From: Chitinimonas taiwanensis DSM 18899
Lineage (GTDB): Bacteria > Pseudomonadota > Gammaproteobacteria > Burkholderiales > Chitinimonadaceae
Assembly: GCF_900119825.1 (NCBI RefSeq)
Contig: NZ_FPKR01000006.1
Location: 124,001 to 188,000, forward strand
Length of the DNA: 64,000 bases
Direction of reading: 5' to 3'
Shown here: positions 1 to 7,514 of the stretch, piece after piece
Numbering within the stretch: the stretch's first letter is position 1
Layout: each line of letters starts with the position of its first letter
Program-made: the position numbers and the translations under genes
Notes under the pieces: generated by a model
What the model was told of the DNA's origin: nothing
The model's input: the letters and a program-made list of their open reading frames with translations, nothing else
The model's database searches: none

Positions 1-86
1 GCTTTTTGCATGCGGGCACCACCCAAAGCAGCTGCCTGTCGGGCCGATGCCACACCCGGTGCAGCCACACTCCACGAGGTCATCAT
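1..86 (-). CDS. possible 5' end of a divergent gene (partial)
   Basis: An open frame starts at ATG 86-84 (a second ATG lies at 83-81) and runs without a stop for 28 codons to the left window edge. A purine-rich GAAGAA precedes it on the minus strand. The 28 residues are Ala-rich and match no family I recognise. If real, the gene shares the 87-203 regulatory region with the amino-sugar operon. In GC-rich DNA a frame this short can be open by chance, so this is only a candidate. Confidence 0.3.
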   Translation of the reverse strand, partial: MMTSWSVAAPGVASARQAAALGGARMQK

Positions 87-102
87 TTCTTCATAAAAGG
101 CG

Positions 103-131
103 TTGACAGCGGTCTCTTAGTGGTATTGAAT
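103..131 (+). promoter_or_regulatory. sigma70-like promoter of the amino-sugar operon
   Basis: A perfect -35 TTGACA (103-108) is followed after 17 bp by TTGAAT (126-131), which matches four of six positions of the -10 consensus. The predicted start is near 138, about 65 bp before the kinase ATG. The -10 lies inside the first operator-like site, so a bound repressor would block RNA polymerase. Confidence 0.6.
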
Positions 132-135
132 CGGT
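119..135 (+). promoter_or_regulatory. operator-like site O1 (GntR/HutC type)
   Basis: AGTGGTATTGAATCGGT matches the second site at 146-162 at 13 of 17 positions, and both share TGGTAT-Y-GAA-Y-C. The pattern resembles the known DasR/NagR operators of the HutC subfamily (ACTGGTCTAGACCAGT type). It covers the -10 element. The likely ligand-responsive binder is the GntR protein encoded at 1068-1814 (inference). Confidence 0.5.
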
Positions 136-145
136 CTTGTATTCA

Positions 146-162
146 ACTGGTATCGAACCAGT
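146..162 (+). promoter_or_regulatory. operator-like palindrome O2 (GntR/HutC type)
   Basis: ACTGGT and ACCAGT form perfect 6-bp inverted arms around ATCGA, just downstream of the predicted transcription start. A further 7-bp inverted pair (CGGTCTT 132-138 and AAGACCG 169-175) encloses it. The arms equal those of the published DasR consensus, with a spacer one base longer. A third partial copy, ACCGGTATT, lies at 172-180. Confidence 0.55.
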
Positions 163-203
163 CACAATAAGACCGGTATTAACGGCCTTGGGAGCAGAAT
201 GCA

Positions 204-1067
204 ATGTCCTTCGAATTTCTGATTGGCGTAGACGGCGGCGGCACCGGTACCCGGGTGCTGGTGGCTGATCGCGACGGTCGCGAACTGAGCCGCGCCACAG
301 GCGGCCCCTCGGGCCTCGCGCACGGTATCGCGCCGGCCTGGAACGCCATCAACCGCACGGCCGAGCAGGCGTTTGCGCGCCTTGGTCACAGCTACAACCC
401 GGCCCGCTGCGCGATTGGCCTGGGTCTCGCCGGCGTGCACAACCCCTTGTGGGCCAAGGCCTTTCTGCAGGAAGCACCCGGTTTTGCCGCCATCAAGCTC
501 GATAACGACGGCTTTACCACCCTGCTCGGCGCCCATGCCGGCCAGCCTGGCGCCATCGTGGCGGTCGGCACCGGCACGGTGGGCGAAGCCTGGTTCGGCA
601 GCGAGCGCAAAAAGACCGCGTCCGGCTGGGGCTTCCCGGCCGGCGATGAGGGCAGCGGCGCCTGGATAGGCTTGCGCGCCGCCCAGCTGGCCGAGAAGGC
701 ATTGGATGGCCGTGCAGTGCGCGGCCCGCTGGCCGAGGCCGTGATCGCCCATTTCGGCGGCAGCATCGAGGCCGCCTTTGCCTGGCTAGGCCAGGCAAAC
801 CAGACCACTTACGCACAACTGGCCGGCCTGGTGCTGAGCAATGCGCCGCAGGATGCAGCCGCTGCTACCATCCTGACCCAGGCAGGCGAAGAGATCGCCA
901 CGATTGCCCACGCACTCGACCCCGATGCAAGCCTGCCGCTCGCGCTGTGTGGCGGCCTGGCGGAAGCACTCCGCCCCTGGCTGCCCGCAGCATTGGTCCA
1001 TCGTGCGCGCCAGGCCCAGGGCGATTCCGCCACCGGCGCGCTGCACCTGATTCGGGGACATATCTAA
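204..1067 (+). CDS. BadF/BadG-family amino-sugar kinase (GlcNAc or glucosamine kinase)
   Basis: This 287-residue protein belongs to the ASKHA fold, BadF/BadG/BcrA/BcrD family, which includes eukaryotic-type GlcNAc kinase and the bacterial glucosamine kinase GspK (about 290 residues). The first phosphate loop is visible as GVDGGGTGT at residues 8-16, GTGT follows at 122-125, then GWGFPAGDEGSGAW and a C-terminal CGGLAE. It would phosphorylate at C6 the sugar freed by the GH3 enzyme, giving the NagA substrate. It is first in the operon; GGGAG lies upstream of ATG 204. Its stop abuts the ATG of the regulator, so the two are translationally linked. Whether GlcNAc or GlcN is preferred cannot be read from sequence. 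Confidence 0.8.
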   Translation: MSFEFLIGVDGGGTGTRVLVADRDGRELSRATGGPSGLAHGIAPAWNAINRTAEQAFARLGHSYNPARCAIGLGLAGVHNPLWAKAFLQEAPGFAAIKLDNDGFTTLLGAHAGQPGAIVAVGTGTVGEAWFGSERKKTASGWGFPAGDEGSGAWIGLRAAQLAEKALDGRAVRGPLAEAVIAHFGGSIEAAFAWLGQANQTTYAQLAGLVLSNAPQDAAAATILTQAGEEIATIAHALDPDASLPLALCGGLAEALRPWLPAALVHRARQAQGDSATGALHLIRGHI

Positions 1068-1814
1068 ATGGATAAGGCACGCGAAGCCGCACTCCTGGCG
1101 CTCAAGCCGGACGCCGACAGCAGCACCCCACTGTATCTGCAAGTTGCCAGCAAGCTCTCCAGCGCCATTTCCACCGGCCTGTGGCAGGCCGATGAAGCAC
1201 TGCCATCCGAGCGTGTGCTATGCGAGATGCTCGATATCTCGCGCGTGACCGCGCGCAAGGCCATGGACATCCTGTTCGAACAGGGTCTAATCGTGCGCCG
1301 CCAAGGCTCGGGCACCTATATCGCTCCGCGCCTGGTGCAGCCACTATCGCGCCTGACCAGTTTCTCGGAAGAGATCCGCAGCCGCGGCTTCGCGCCGGCC
1401 TCGCGCTGGCTGAGCCGCATCACCGGCATTGCCAGCCAGGAAGAAGTACTGCGCCTGGGCCTGTCGCCGGCCGCCAATGTGGCGCGCCTCAAGCGTCTGC
1501 GCATGGCCGACGACACGGTGATGGCGGTGGAAACCTCCACCCTGCCCAGCCGCTACCTGCCCGATCCGGCCGCGGTGGGCGATTCGCTCTACAGCTATCT
1601 GGATAGCCACGGCACGCCGGTCACCCGCGCGCTCCAGCATATCAAGGCGGTGAATGCCAGCGATGAGATCGCCCAGCTGGCCGGCATCCCCTCGGGCACC
1701 GCGATGCTGATGATCACCCGTATCGGCTATCTGGAAAGCGGCCTGCCGGTCGAACTCACCTATAGCTACTGCCGCAACGACTACTACGACTTCGTCGCCG
1801 AGCTGCGACGCTAA
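1068..1814 (+). CDS. GntR-family (HutC/UTRA) transcriptional regulator, NagR-like
   Basis: The 248-residue protein has an N-terminal winged helix at about residues 20-85 (PLYLQVASKL, then LPSERVLCE, SRVTARKAMD and RRQGSGTYI), typical of GntR. A C-terminal UTRA effector domain spans about 100-245. HutC-subfamily members NagR/YvoA and DasR control amino-sugar genes and sense GlcN-6-P or GlcNAc-6-P. The position inside the nag operon, together with DasR-like palindromes at 119-162, supports autoregulation of the operon. The start codon directly follows the kinase stop codon. The exact ligand is inferred only. Confidence 0.85.
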   Translation: MDKAREAALLALKPDADSSTPLYLQVASKLSSAISTGLWQADEALPSERVLCEMLDISRVTARKAMDILFEQGLIVRRQGSGTYIAPRLVQPLSRLTSFSEEIRSRGFAPASRWLSRITGIASQEEVLRLGLSPAANVARLKRLRMADDTVMAVETSTLPSRYLPDPAAVGDSLYSYLDSHGTPVTRALQHIKAVNASDEIAQLAGIPSGTAMLMITRIGYLESGLPVELTYSYCRNDYYDFVAELRR

Positions 1815-1838
1815 GCGCCACAGAAGAACAGAACCAGC

Positions 1839-2939
1839 ATGACTACCCTGCGCGGCAATATTCTCACCCCCAGCGGCTGGCAACACGGCAGCCTGGCGTT
1901 TGGCGACACCATCAGCAGCCTGAGCGGCATTGCGGCCGACCCGGCCGGCAATGGCGACGACTACCTGCTGCCCGGCTTTATCGACCTGCATGTCCACGGC
2001 GGCGGTGGGCGCGATGTGATGGAGGGCGGCGACGCACTCGACACCATCACACGCACCCATGCACGCCACGGCACCACCAGCCTGTTGGCCACCACCATGA
2101 CCGCGCCCAAGCGCGAGATCGAGGTGGCGCTGGCTGGCGTGCAGCGCGCGATTGCCCAGCGCACACCAGCCGGCGCACGCGTGCTGGGCGTGCACCTGGA
2201 AGGCCCGTATATCAATCCGGGCAAGCTCGGCGCCCAGCCCAACTTCGCCCGCGACGGCCTGCTGGCCGAGATCGCCGGTTTCGGCGAGCTGGCGCCACTC
2301 AAGGTGCTGACCCTGGCGCCCGAGGTGCAGGGGCATATGGAACTGATCGGCGACCTGGTCGCACGTGGCATCCGCGTGCAGCTCGGCCATACCCTCGGCA
2401 GCTATGAGGACGGTGTGCAGGCGCTTGAGCATGGCGCGATCAGCTTCACCCATCTGTTCAATGCAATGAGCGCGCTGCACCACCGCGAGCCGGGCATGGT
2501 GGGCGCGGCCCTGGCACATGCCGAATACGCCGAGCTGATCCCCGACCTCCTGCATGTGCATCCGGGCGCCATCAAGGCCGCCCTGCGCGCAATTCCCAAG
2601 CTCTACTGCGTCACCGATTCGACCGCCGCCGCCGGCATGCCGGACGGCAACTACAAGCTCGGCCGTCACACGGTGACCAAGTGCATGGGCGGCGTACGCC
2701 TGCCGGACGGCACGCTGGCCGGCTCGACGCTGACCCTGGACGAGGCGCTGCGCAATCTGGTCGGCCTTGGCCTTGAGGTAGATGACGCCGCACGGCGCCT
2801 GTCCACCTACCAGGCCGAGATGCTCGGGCTGGATGACCGCGGCGTACTGAAACCCGGCGCACGCGCCGACATTGTGGTCTTCGACCGCAATCTGAGATTG
2901 AAAGCCGTCTACGTGGAAGGCGAGCTGGTGCCGGCCTGA
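1839..2939 (+). CDS. nagA: N-acetylglucosamine-6-phosphate deacetylase
   Basis: NagA hydrolyses GlcNAc-6-P to GlcN-6-P and acetate in the cytoplasm. The 366-residue amidohydrolase shows the expected residues: an HxH motif at H51/H53 (E. coli NagA has Q-x-N here, so this form may bind two metals), metal ligand E121 in HLEGPY, H184, H205 in THLFNAM, and catalytic D260 in TDSTAAAG. The C-terminal strand ends PGARADIVVFD, as usual in the family. It lies 24 bp after the regulator and 32 bp before the deaminase. Confidence 0.95.
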   Translation: MTTLRGNILTPSGWQHGSLAFGDTISSLSGIAADPAGNGDDYLLPGFIDLHVHGGGGRDVMEGGDALDTITRTHARHGTTSLLATTMTAPKREIEVALAGVQRAIAQRTPAGARVLGVHLEGPYINPGKLGAQPNFARDGLLAEIAGFGELAPLKVLTLAPEVQGHMELIGDLVARGIRVQLGHTLGSYEDGVQALEHGAISFTHLFNAMSALHHREPGMVGAALAHAEYAELIPDLLHVHPGAIKAALRAIPKLYCVTDSTAAAGMPDGNYKLGRHTVTKCMGGVRLPDGTLAGSTLTLDEALRNLVGLGLEVDDAARRLSTYQAEMLGLDDRGVLKPGARADIVVFDRNLRLKAVYVEGELVPA

Positions 2940-2971
2940 TCCCAGGCTGGCCGCATCGTGGAGAAGCAGCA

Positions 2972-3994
2972 GTGACTACTTGTATGTGGAAAGAGATGCG
3001 CGAAGGCCCTGCGGCCATTGCGCGCCAGGCAGAAAAGCAGGATGCCCGTTTCAAGGCGCTGGGCGAACGCCTGCGCCATCAGGACCCGCACGCCATGATC
3101 ACCGTGGCACGCGGCAGTTCCGACCATGCCTCGGCCTATCTTTCCTACCTGACCATGCTGCGCCTCGGGCGCCTGTCGGTATCGCTGCCCATGTCGCTGG
3201 TCACCATGTACGACGCCCCGCTGGACGTGGCCGGTACCGTGGCCGTGGCCGTTTCGCAGTCGGGCCGCAGCCCGGATGTAGTCGAGCCGATCAAGCGCTT
3301 TCGCGCCGGCCGTGCCGAGACCGTGGCTCTGGTCAATGACCCGGCCTCGCCGCTGGGCGAAGCAGCCGAATGGTGCCTGCCGCTGGAAGCCGGCCCCGAG
3401 TACGCGGTGGCCGCCACCAAGAGCTATATCGCCAGCCTGGCTGCCGGTGCACGCCTGGTCGGCCACTGGGCCAATGACAGTGCGCTGCTCGATGGCCTGC
3501 AGGCCCTGCCCGACGCGCTGGCGCGCGCCCAGGATGCCGATTGGTCGCGTGCAGTGGAGCTGCTCCGCGACGCCGAACGCATCATGGTGGTCGGCCGTGG
3601 CCTGACCCTGCCAGTGGCCATGGAAGCCGCGCTCAAGTGCAAGGAAACCGCCGCCATCCAGGCCGAAGCGTTTTCGGGCGCCGAGATCAAGCATGGCCCG
3701 ATGGCCCTGATTGACGATGGCTACCCGCTGCTGATCTTCGCCCCACGAGGCCCGTCGCAGGCCGGCCAGATCAAGCTGGCCGAGGAGATGCGCGGCCGCG
3801 GCGCCAGCGTGCTGCTGGCCGCACCGGAAGACGTGGCCAGCCGCGACCTGCTGCTACCCGCCGCGCCGGTGCCCGAGCTGGATGCGATTACCGCGGTGGC
3901 CGCCTTTTACCCGATGGTGGAGGCGCTGTCGCGCGCACGCGGCTTCGACCCCGATCAGCCGCGCCACTTGAACAAGGTCACGCTGACCCGCTAA
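2972..3994 (+). CDS. SIS-domain glucosamine-6-phosphate deaminase (NagB-II/GlmS-like isomerase)
   Basis: This 340-residue protein has two SIS domains (about 30-160 and 185-330) and resembles the isomerase half of GlmS without the glutaminase part. Visible motifs are ARGSSDHA, SQSGRSPD, AEAFSGAEIKHGP and a C-terminal DPDQPRHLNKVTLT. NagB-II proteins convert GlcN-6-P to fructose-6-P and ammonia, which fits the gene directly after nagA and the lack of classical nagB here. The start is GTG 2972, because GGAG at 2960-2963 is well spaced for it; the ATG at 2984 is 20 nt away. AgaS-like specificity for galactosamine is less likely beside nagA. Confidence 0.85.
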   Translation: MTTCMWKEMREGPAAIARQAEKQDARFKALGERLRHQDPHAMITVARGSSDHASAYLSYLTMLRLGRLSVSLPMSLVTMYDAPLDVAGTVAVAVSQSGRSPDVVEPIKRFRAGRAETVALVNDPASPLGEAAEWCLPLEAGPEYAVAATKSYIASLAAGARLVGHWANDSALLDGLQALPDALARAQDADWSRAVELLRDAERIMVVGRGLTLPVAMEAALKCKETAAIQAEAFSGAEIKHGPMALIDDGYPLLIFAPRGPSQAGQIKLAEEMRGRGASVLLAAPEDVASRDLLLPAAPVPELDAITAVAAFYPMVEALSRARGFDPDQPRHLNKVTLTR

Positions 3995-4206
3995 GCACAC
4001 CGATTTTTAGCTGGCCGGACTACCCACCCGGCTGGCAGAAGCAAGCAGTAACACGCAGTACAGCAGCACATAAAAAAAGCAGTACTAGATACCCCAGCAA
4101 GAAGGTTGCGCCGTTGTCCTCCTCGAACCCCGGCGGCGCGAAAGTTGGTTGGTGGCATGCGCCACCGACCCTGACATTACTCAGTCACTTTTGGATGGAC
4201 ACAAAG

Positions 4207-5475
4207 ATGAAATTCAAGCAATTGATGACCGCCGCGATCGTCGCCGCCAGCTTCGCCGCTTCCGCCCCTGCCTTCTCGGCCGACAAGCAGAAGCTCGAAT
4301 TCTGGACCATGAGCCTGTCGCCCAAGTTCAACGATTACTTCAAGGGTGTGGTCGACAAGTACAACGCCCAGAACCCGAATGTGGAAGTGGTGTGGACCGA
4401 CTATCCGTGGGATGTGATCCAGGCCAAGTTCACCGCCGCCGTGGCCGCTGGCAAGCCGCCTGCGCTGGTGAACCTGAATGTGCCTTGGGCTTACGACTAC
4501 AAGCAGGATGGTCTGATCCAGCCGCTGGACGGCTTGATCGACAAGAGCCAGTACGTGGCCGGCGCCCTGAAGGACGTGCAGTTTGACGGCAAGACCTGGG
4601 CCTTCCCCTTCTACAACGGCGCGAACGTGATCGCCTACAACACCGAGATCTTCAAGAAGGCCGGCCTGGACCCCAAGCTGCCACCGAAGACCCTGGACAT
4701 GCAGATCGCCTACGCCAAGACCATCAAGGCCAAGACCGGCATTGCCGGCTTTGCCCCGGCCCTGGGCCCGACCAAGGTGGAAGGCTTCTTCCTGCAGGAA
4801 GGCCTCGATGTGATCAAGGACGGCAAGGCCGTATTCAACTCGCCGGCCCATGTGGCCCTGGTGAAGAAGCTGGCCGCCGCCTACAAGTCGGGCGCCTTCC
4901 TGAAGGACAATCTGTTCGCCCAGGACAACTTCCAGGTCTCCATGGCCGCCTACAACAGCGGCCGCATGGCCATGCTGGTGTCGGTGCCGTCCTCGATGAC
5001 CCGCGTGCGTGACGATGCACCAGCCATCTACAAGGTGACCGAAGTGGCTGGCGCACCGGTCGGAAAGACCGGCATCGCCTCGGGCGGCTGGATGTTCAAC
5101 TACGGCGTGGCCAAGAACGTGGACAAGGCCCTGCTGCCGGAAATCGGCAAGCTCGGTAACTACCTGACCAATGCCGAGAACCAACTGGCCTTCTCCAAGC
5201 TGGCCGGCACCCTGCCGACCGCCAAGAAGACCGCCCAGGACGCCTTCTTCCAAACCCTGCCGGCCAATGCCGGTGCGGTGGAGAAGGCGATTGCCCAGGC
5301 CGCCAAGAACCTCGACAACACCCGCACCGTCTTCCTCACCGGCGTGAAGGATTCGGAAGTGCTGTCGAACAAGCTGGGCGCCGCCATCGAGCAAGCCGTG
5401 ACCGGCCGCAAGGACGCCAAGGCTGCGCTGGACGAAGCCGCCAACTTCTGGAACCAGAAGCTGGCTGCCAAGTAA
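4207..5475 (+). CDS. ABC sugar transporter substrate-binding protein
   Basis: This is a periplasmic family 1 extracellular solute-binding protein of 422 residues. Residues 1-25 form a Sec signal peptide ending AFSA before DKQ, with no lipobox cysteine, so it is a soluble Gram-negative binding protein. The mature part opens with the usual LEFWTMSLS strand and ends FWNQKLAAK. In this operon it likely captures GlcNAc or short chitooligosaccharides and delivers them to the permeases at 5654 and 6530. The frame extends upstream to 4114, but only ATG 4207 gives a sound signal peptide. Two strong hairpins follow the stop and may keep this cistron more abundant than the permeases. Confidence 0.88.
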   Translation: MKFKQLMTAAIVAASFAASAPAFSADKQKLEFWTMSLSPKFNDYFKGVVDKYNAQNPNVEVVWTDYPWDVIQAKFTAAVAAGKPPALVNLNVPWAYDYKQDGLIQPLDGLIDKSQYVAGALKDVQFDGKTWAFPFYNGANVIAYNTEIFKKAGLDPKLPPKTLDMQIAYAKTIKAKTGIAGFAPALGPTKVEGFFLQEGLDVIKDGKAVFNSPAHVALVKKLAAAYKSGAFLKDNLFAQDNFQVSMAAYNSGRMAMLVSVPSSMTRVRDDAPAIYKVTEVAGAPVGKTGIASGGWMFNYGVAKNVDKALLPEIGKLGNYLTNAENQLAFSKLAGTLPTAKKTAQDAFFQTLPANAGAVEKAIAQAAKNLDNTRTVFLTGVKDSEVLSNKLGAAIEQAVTGRKDAKAALDEAANFWNQKLAAK

Positions 5476-5482
5476 GCGCACT

Positions 5483-5515
5483 GGCCGGCCCGAGTCCTCG
5501 CCGACCGGGCCGGCC
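5483..5515 (+). repeat. perfect 10-bp stem-loop after the binding-protein gene
   Basis: GGCCGGCCCG (5483-5492) and CGGGCCGGCC (5506-5515) pair perfectly around a 13-nt loop, 8 nt past the stop codon. No T run follows, so it is probably an mRNA-stabilising or polarity element rather than a full terminator. Confidence 0.6.
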
Positions 5516-5527
5516 TGCAGCGATCGT

Positions 5528-5563
5528 CTGCCCACCGTGCTATCCCGGTAACACGGTGGGCAG
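5528..5563 (+). repeat. second perfect 12-bp stem-loop in the binding-protein/permease spacer
   Basis: CTGCCCACCGTG (5528-5539) and CACGGTGGGCAG (5552-5563) are exact inverted copies with a 12-nt loop. With the 5483-5515 stem and a smaller one (GCGCTCG/CGAGCGC, 5575-5590) it makes a tandem hairpin block like those that separate highly expressed binding-protein cistrons from permease cistrons in other ABC operons. Confidence 0.6.
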
Positions 5564-5653
5564 CCGTACGGACCGCGCTCGTCCGAGCGCCGTCCGGCAT
5601 CGGCGTGCCTGTGCGCGTCGATACCAGACGCAGCTTCCCTGGAGTGAATCAAG

Positions 5654-6523
5654 ATGAAGTACTCAAGCAAGGCCAATCTGACGGCCTATGCCTTCCTGGC
5701 ACCAGCCATCGCGCTGCTGCTGGTGTTCTCGTTCTGGCCGGTCGGTTTCGGCTCTTATATCGCCTTCACCAAGTACAACCTGATCGATGCGCCGGTCTGG
5801 GTAGGCCTGGACAACTTCCGCGAACTGCTCGACGACGAGTTGTTCCTGATGTCGCTGAAGAACTCGGCCATCTATCTGATCGTGGTGCCGGTGATCCAGG
5901 TGCTGGCCATTCTGCTGGCCGTGCTGGTCAACAATAATCTGCCCGGCATCAAGTACTACCGTGCCGCCTACTATCTGCCCGTGGTGACCACCGTGTCGGT
6001 GATCGGGGTGATCTGGAACTTCATGTACACCGAGGACGGCGCGCTGAACGGCATTCTGCGCTGGCTGCACATCATCAACGAGCCGATCGGCTTTCTGAAT
6101 GACGACCGCATCGCGCTACTGGCGGTGATGTTCGTGACCATCTGGCGCGGTCTGGGCTGGTATATGGTGCTCTACCTCGCCGGCCTGCAGGCGATTTCGC
6201 AGGATGTGTACGAGGCCGCCACCCTGGACGGCGCGAATGCCTGGCAAAAGTTCTGGCGTATCACCGTGCCGCTGTTGATGCCCACCATCCTGCTGTGCTC
6301 GATCATGTCGGTGCTGGCGGCAGTGAAGGCCTTCGAGGAAGTGCAGATCATGACCCAGGGCGGCCCCTACCAGTCCACCTTCACCGCGCTCTACTACGCC
6401 TACGAATTCGGGATGAAGTCGCTCAATTTCGGCCGTGCGCTGGCGGCGAGTTTCATCGTCTCGCTGTTCTGCATTGCGCTGGCCTGGCTGAACTTCCGCT
6501 ACCTGACCCCCAAGACCAAGTAA
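5654..6523 (+). CDS. ABC sugar transporter permease 1 (MalF/UgpA type)
   Basis: This 289-residue inner-membrane protein has six predicted hydrophobic segments and the binding-protein-dependent transport signature (EAA loop), YEAATLDGANAWQKFW, from residue 186. The loop docks on the ATPase. A good ribosome-binding site, GGAG, lies before ATG 5654. CUT1-family sugar importers use a MalF-like and a MalG-like permease, and this one has the MalF-like ending GGPYQST followed by a last transmembrane helix. It lies only 6 nt before the second permease. Confidence 0.9.
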   Translation: MKYSSKANLTAYAFLAPAIALLLVFSFWPVGFGSYIAFTKYNLIDAPVWVGLDNFRELLDDELFLMSLKNSAIYLIVVPVIQVLAILLAVLVNNNLPGIKYYRAAYYLPVVTTVSVIGVIWNFMYTEDGALNGILRWLHIINEPIGFLNDDRIALLAVMFVTIWRGLGWYMVLYLAGLQAISQDVYEAATLDGANAWQKFWRITVPLLMPTILLCSIMSVLAAVKAFEEVQIMTQGGPYQSTFTALYYAYEFGMKSLNFGRALAASFIVSLFCIALAWLNFRYLTPKTK

Positions 6524-6529
6524 GCCGCC

Positions 6530-7414
6530 ATGTCAGAGACCCATACCATGACCGCTCCCGTCGCCGCCACGCCGGCCAAACGCATCGGCTCCATCAGCCG
6601 CCAGCGCCTGCTCAACCGCACCGTGCACTATCTGGTGCTGTCGGCCCTGGCCGTGATCACCGTCTACCCGTTCTGGTGGACGCTGGTCACCGCCGTGTCC
6701 ACCGCGGGCGAGGTGTACAGCTTCCCGCCCGCCCTGCTGCCCACCGAGCCAGGGCTGCAGAACTTCCTCGAGGTATTCCAGACCATCGATGTGTGGGCCT
6801 TCTACAAGAACTCGATCTTGATCTCGGGCGCCACCGTGATCGGCACGCTGTTGATCTGCAGCCTGGCCGCCTACCCGATTGCGCGCATGAAGTTCGCCGG
6901 GCGCAACTGGGTGTTCGGCGCCATCGTCGCCACCATGATCCTGCCCAGCGAGGTCAACTTCCTGGTCAACTTCATCACCGTGTCCAAGCTGGGCCTCACC
7001 GACACCGTCAGCGGCGTGGTGCTGCCCAATCTGGCTGGCGCGGTGGGCATCTTCCTGATGAAGCAGGCTTTCGAAGCAGTGCCGCAGGACCTGATCGACG
7101 CGGCCAAGGTCGATGGCGCCAATGAATGGGAAGTGTTCTGGAAGATCATGCTGCCGCTGGCCAAACCGGCCCTGGGCGCGCTGGCCATCCTGACCCTGGT
7201 CAGCGCCTGGAACCAGTACATCTGGCCGTCCATCGTGATGACCAGCGTGGAGAACTTCCCGCTCAGCGTGGGTGTGTCCTATCTGAAAGGCACCTTCAGC
7301 TTCAAGACCCGGGTGGTGGCAGCCGGTGCCGTACTGACCGTGCTCCCCATCCTGATCATGTTCCTGTTCACCCAGCGTTATTTCCTGCGCGGCTTCGATG
7401 GCGCGGTGAAGTAA
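6530..7414 (+). CDS. ABC sugar transporter permease 2 (MalG/UgpE type)
   Basis: This 294-residue permease has six hydrophobic segments, an EAA loop IDAAKVDGANEWEVFW from residue 189, and the MalG-like C-terminus QRYFLRGFDGAVK. It pairs with permease 1 to form the channel. Translation is probably coupled, since only 6 nt separate the genes and no strong Shine-Dalgarno is seen before ATG 6530. A later Met at codon 6 (MTAP) is a possible alternative start. Substrate specificity is inferred from the amino-sugar operon only. Confidence 0.9.
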   Translation: MSETHTMTAPVAATPAKRIGSISRQRLLNRTVHYLVLSALAVITVYPFWWTLVTAVSTAGEVYSFPPALLPTEPGLQNFLEVFQTIDVWAFYKNSILISGATVIGTLLICSLAAYPIARMKFAGRNWVFGAIVATMILPSEVNFLVNFITVSKLGLTDTVSGVVLPNLAGAVGIFLMKQAFEAVPQDLIDAAKVDGANEWEVFWKIMLPLAKPALGALAILTLVSAWNQYIWPSIVMTSVENFPLSVGVSYLKGTFSFKTRVVAAGAVLTVLPILIMFLFTQRYFLRGFDGAVK

Positions 7415-7514
7415 GCCAGCGGCGCAGCCATCCGCCCCGGCCAGCCCGGGCCGGATGGCCGCCCCAGCGACAGCACCCACCCCATTCAAACTCTTGTCGA
7501 TTTGCCTGCAAACC

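Noticed and set aside
4177-5676. A 499-codon frame antisense to the binding-protein gene
   Set aside because: It crosses the hairpin spacer, resembles no family, and the plus-strand gene is well supported.
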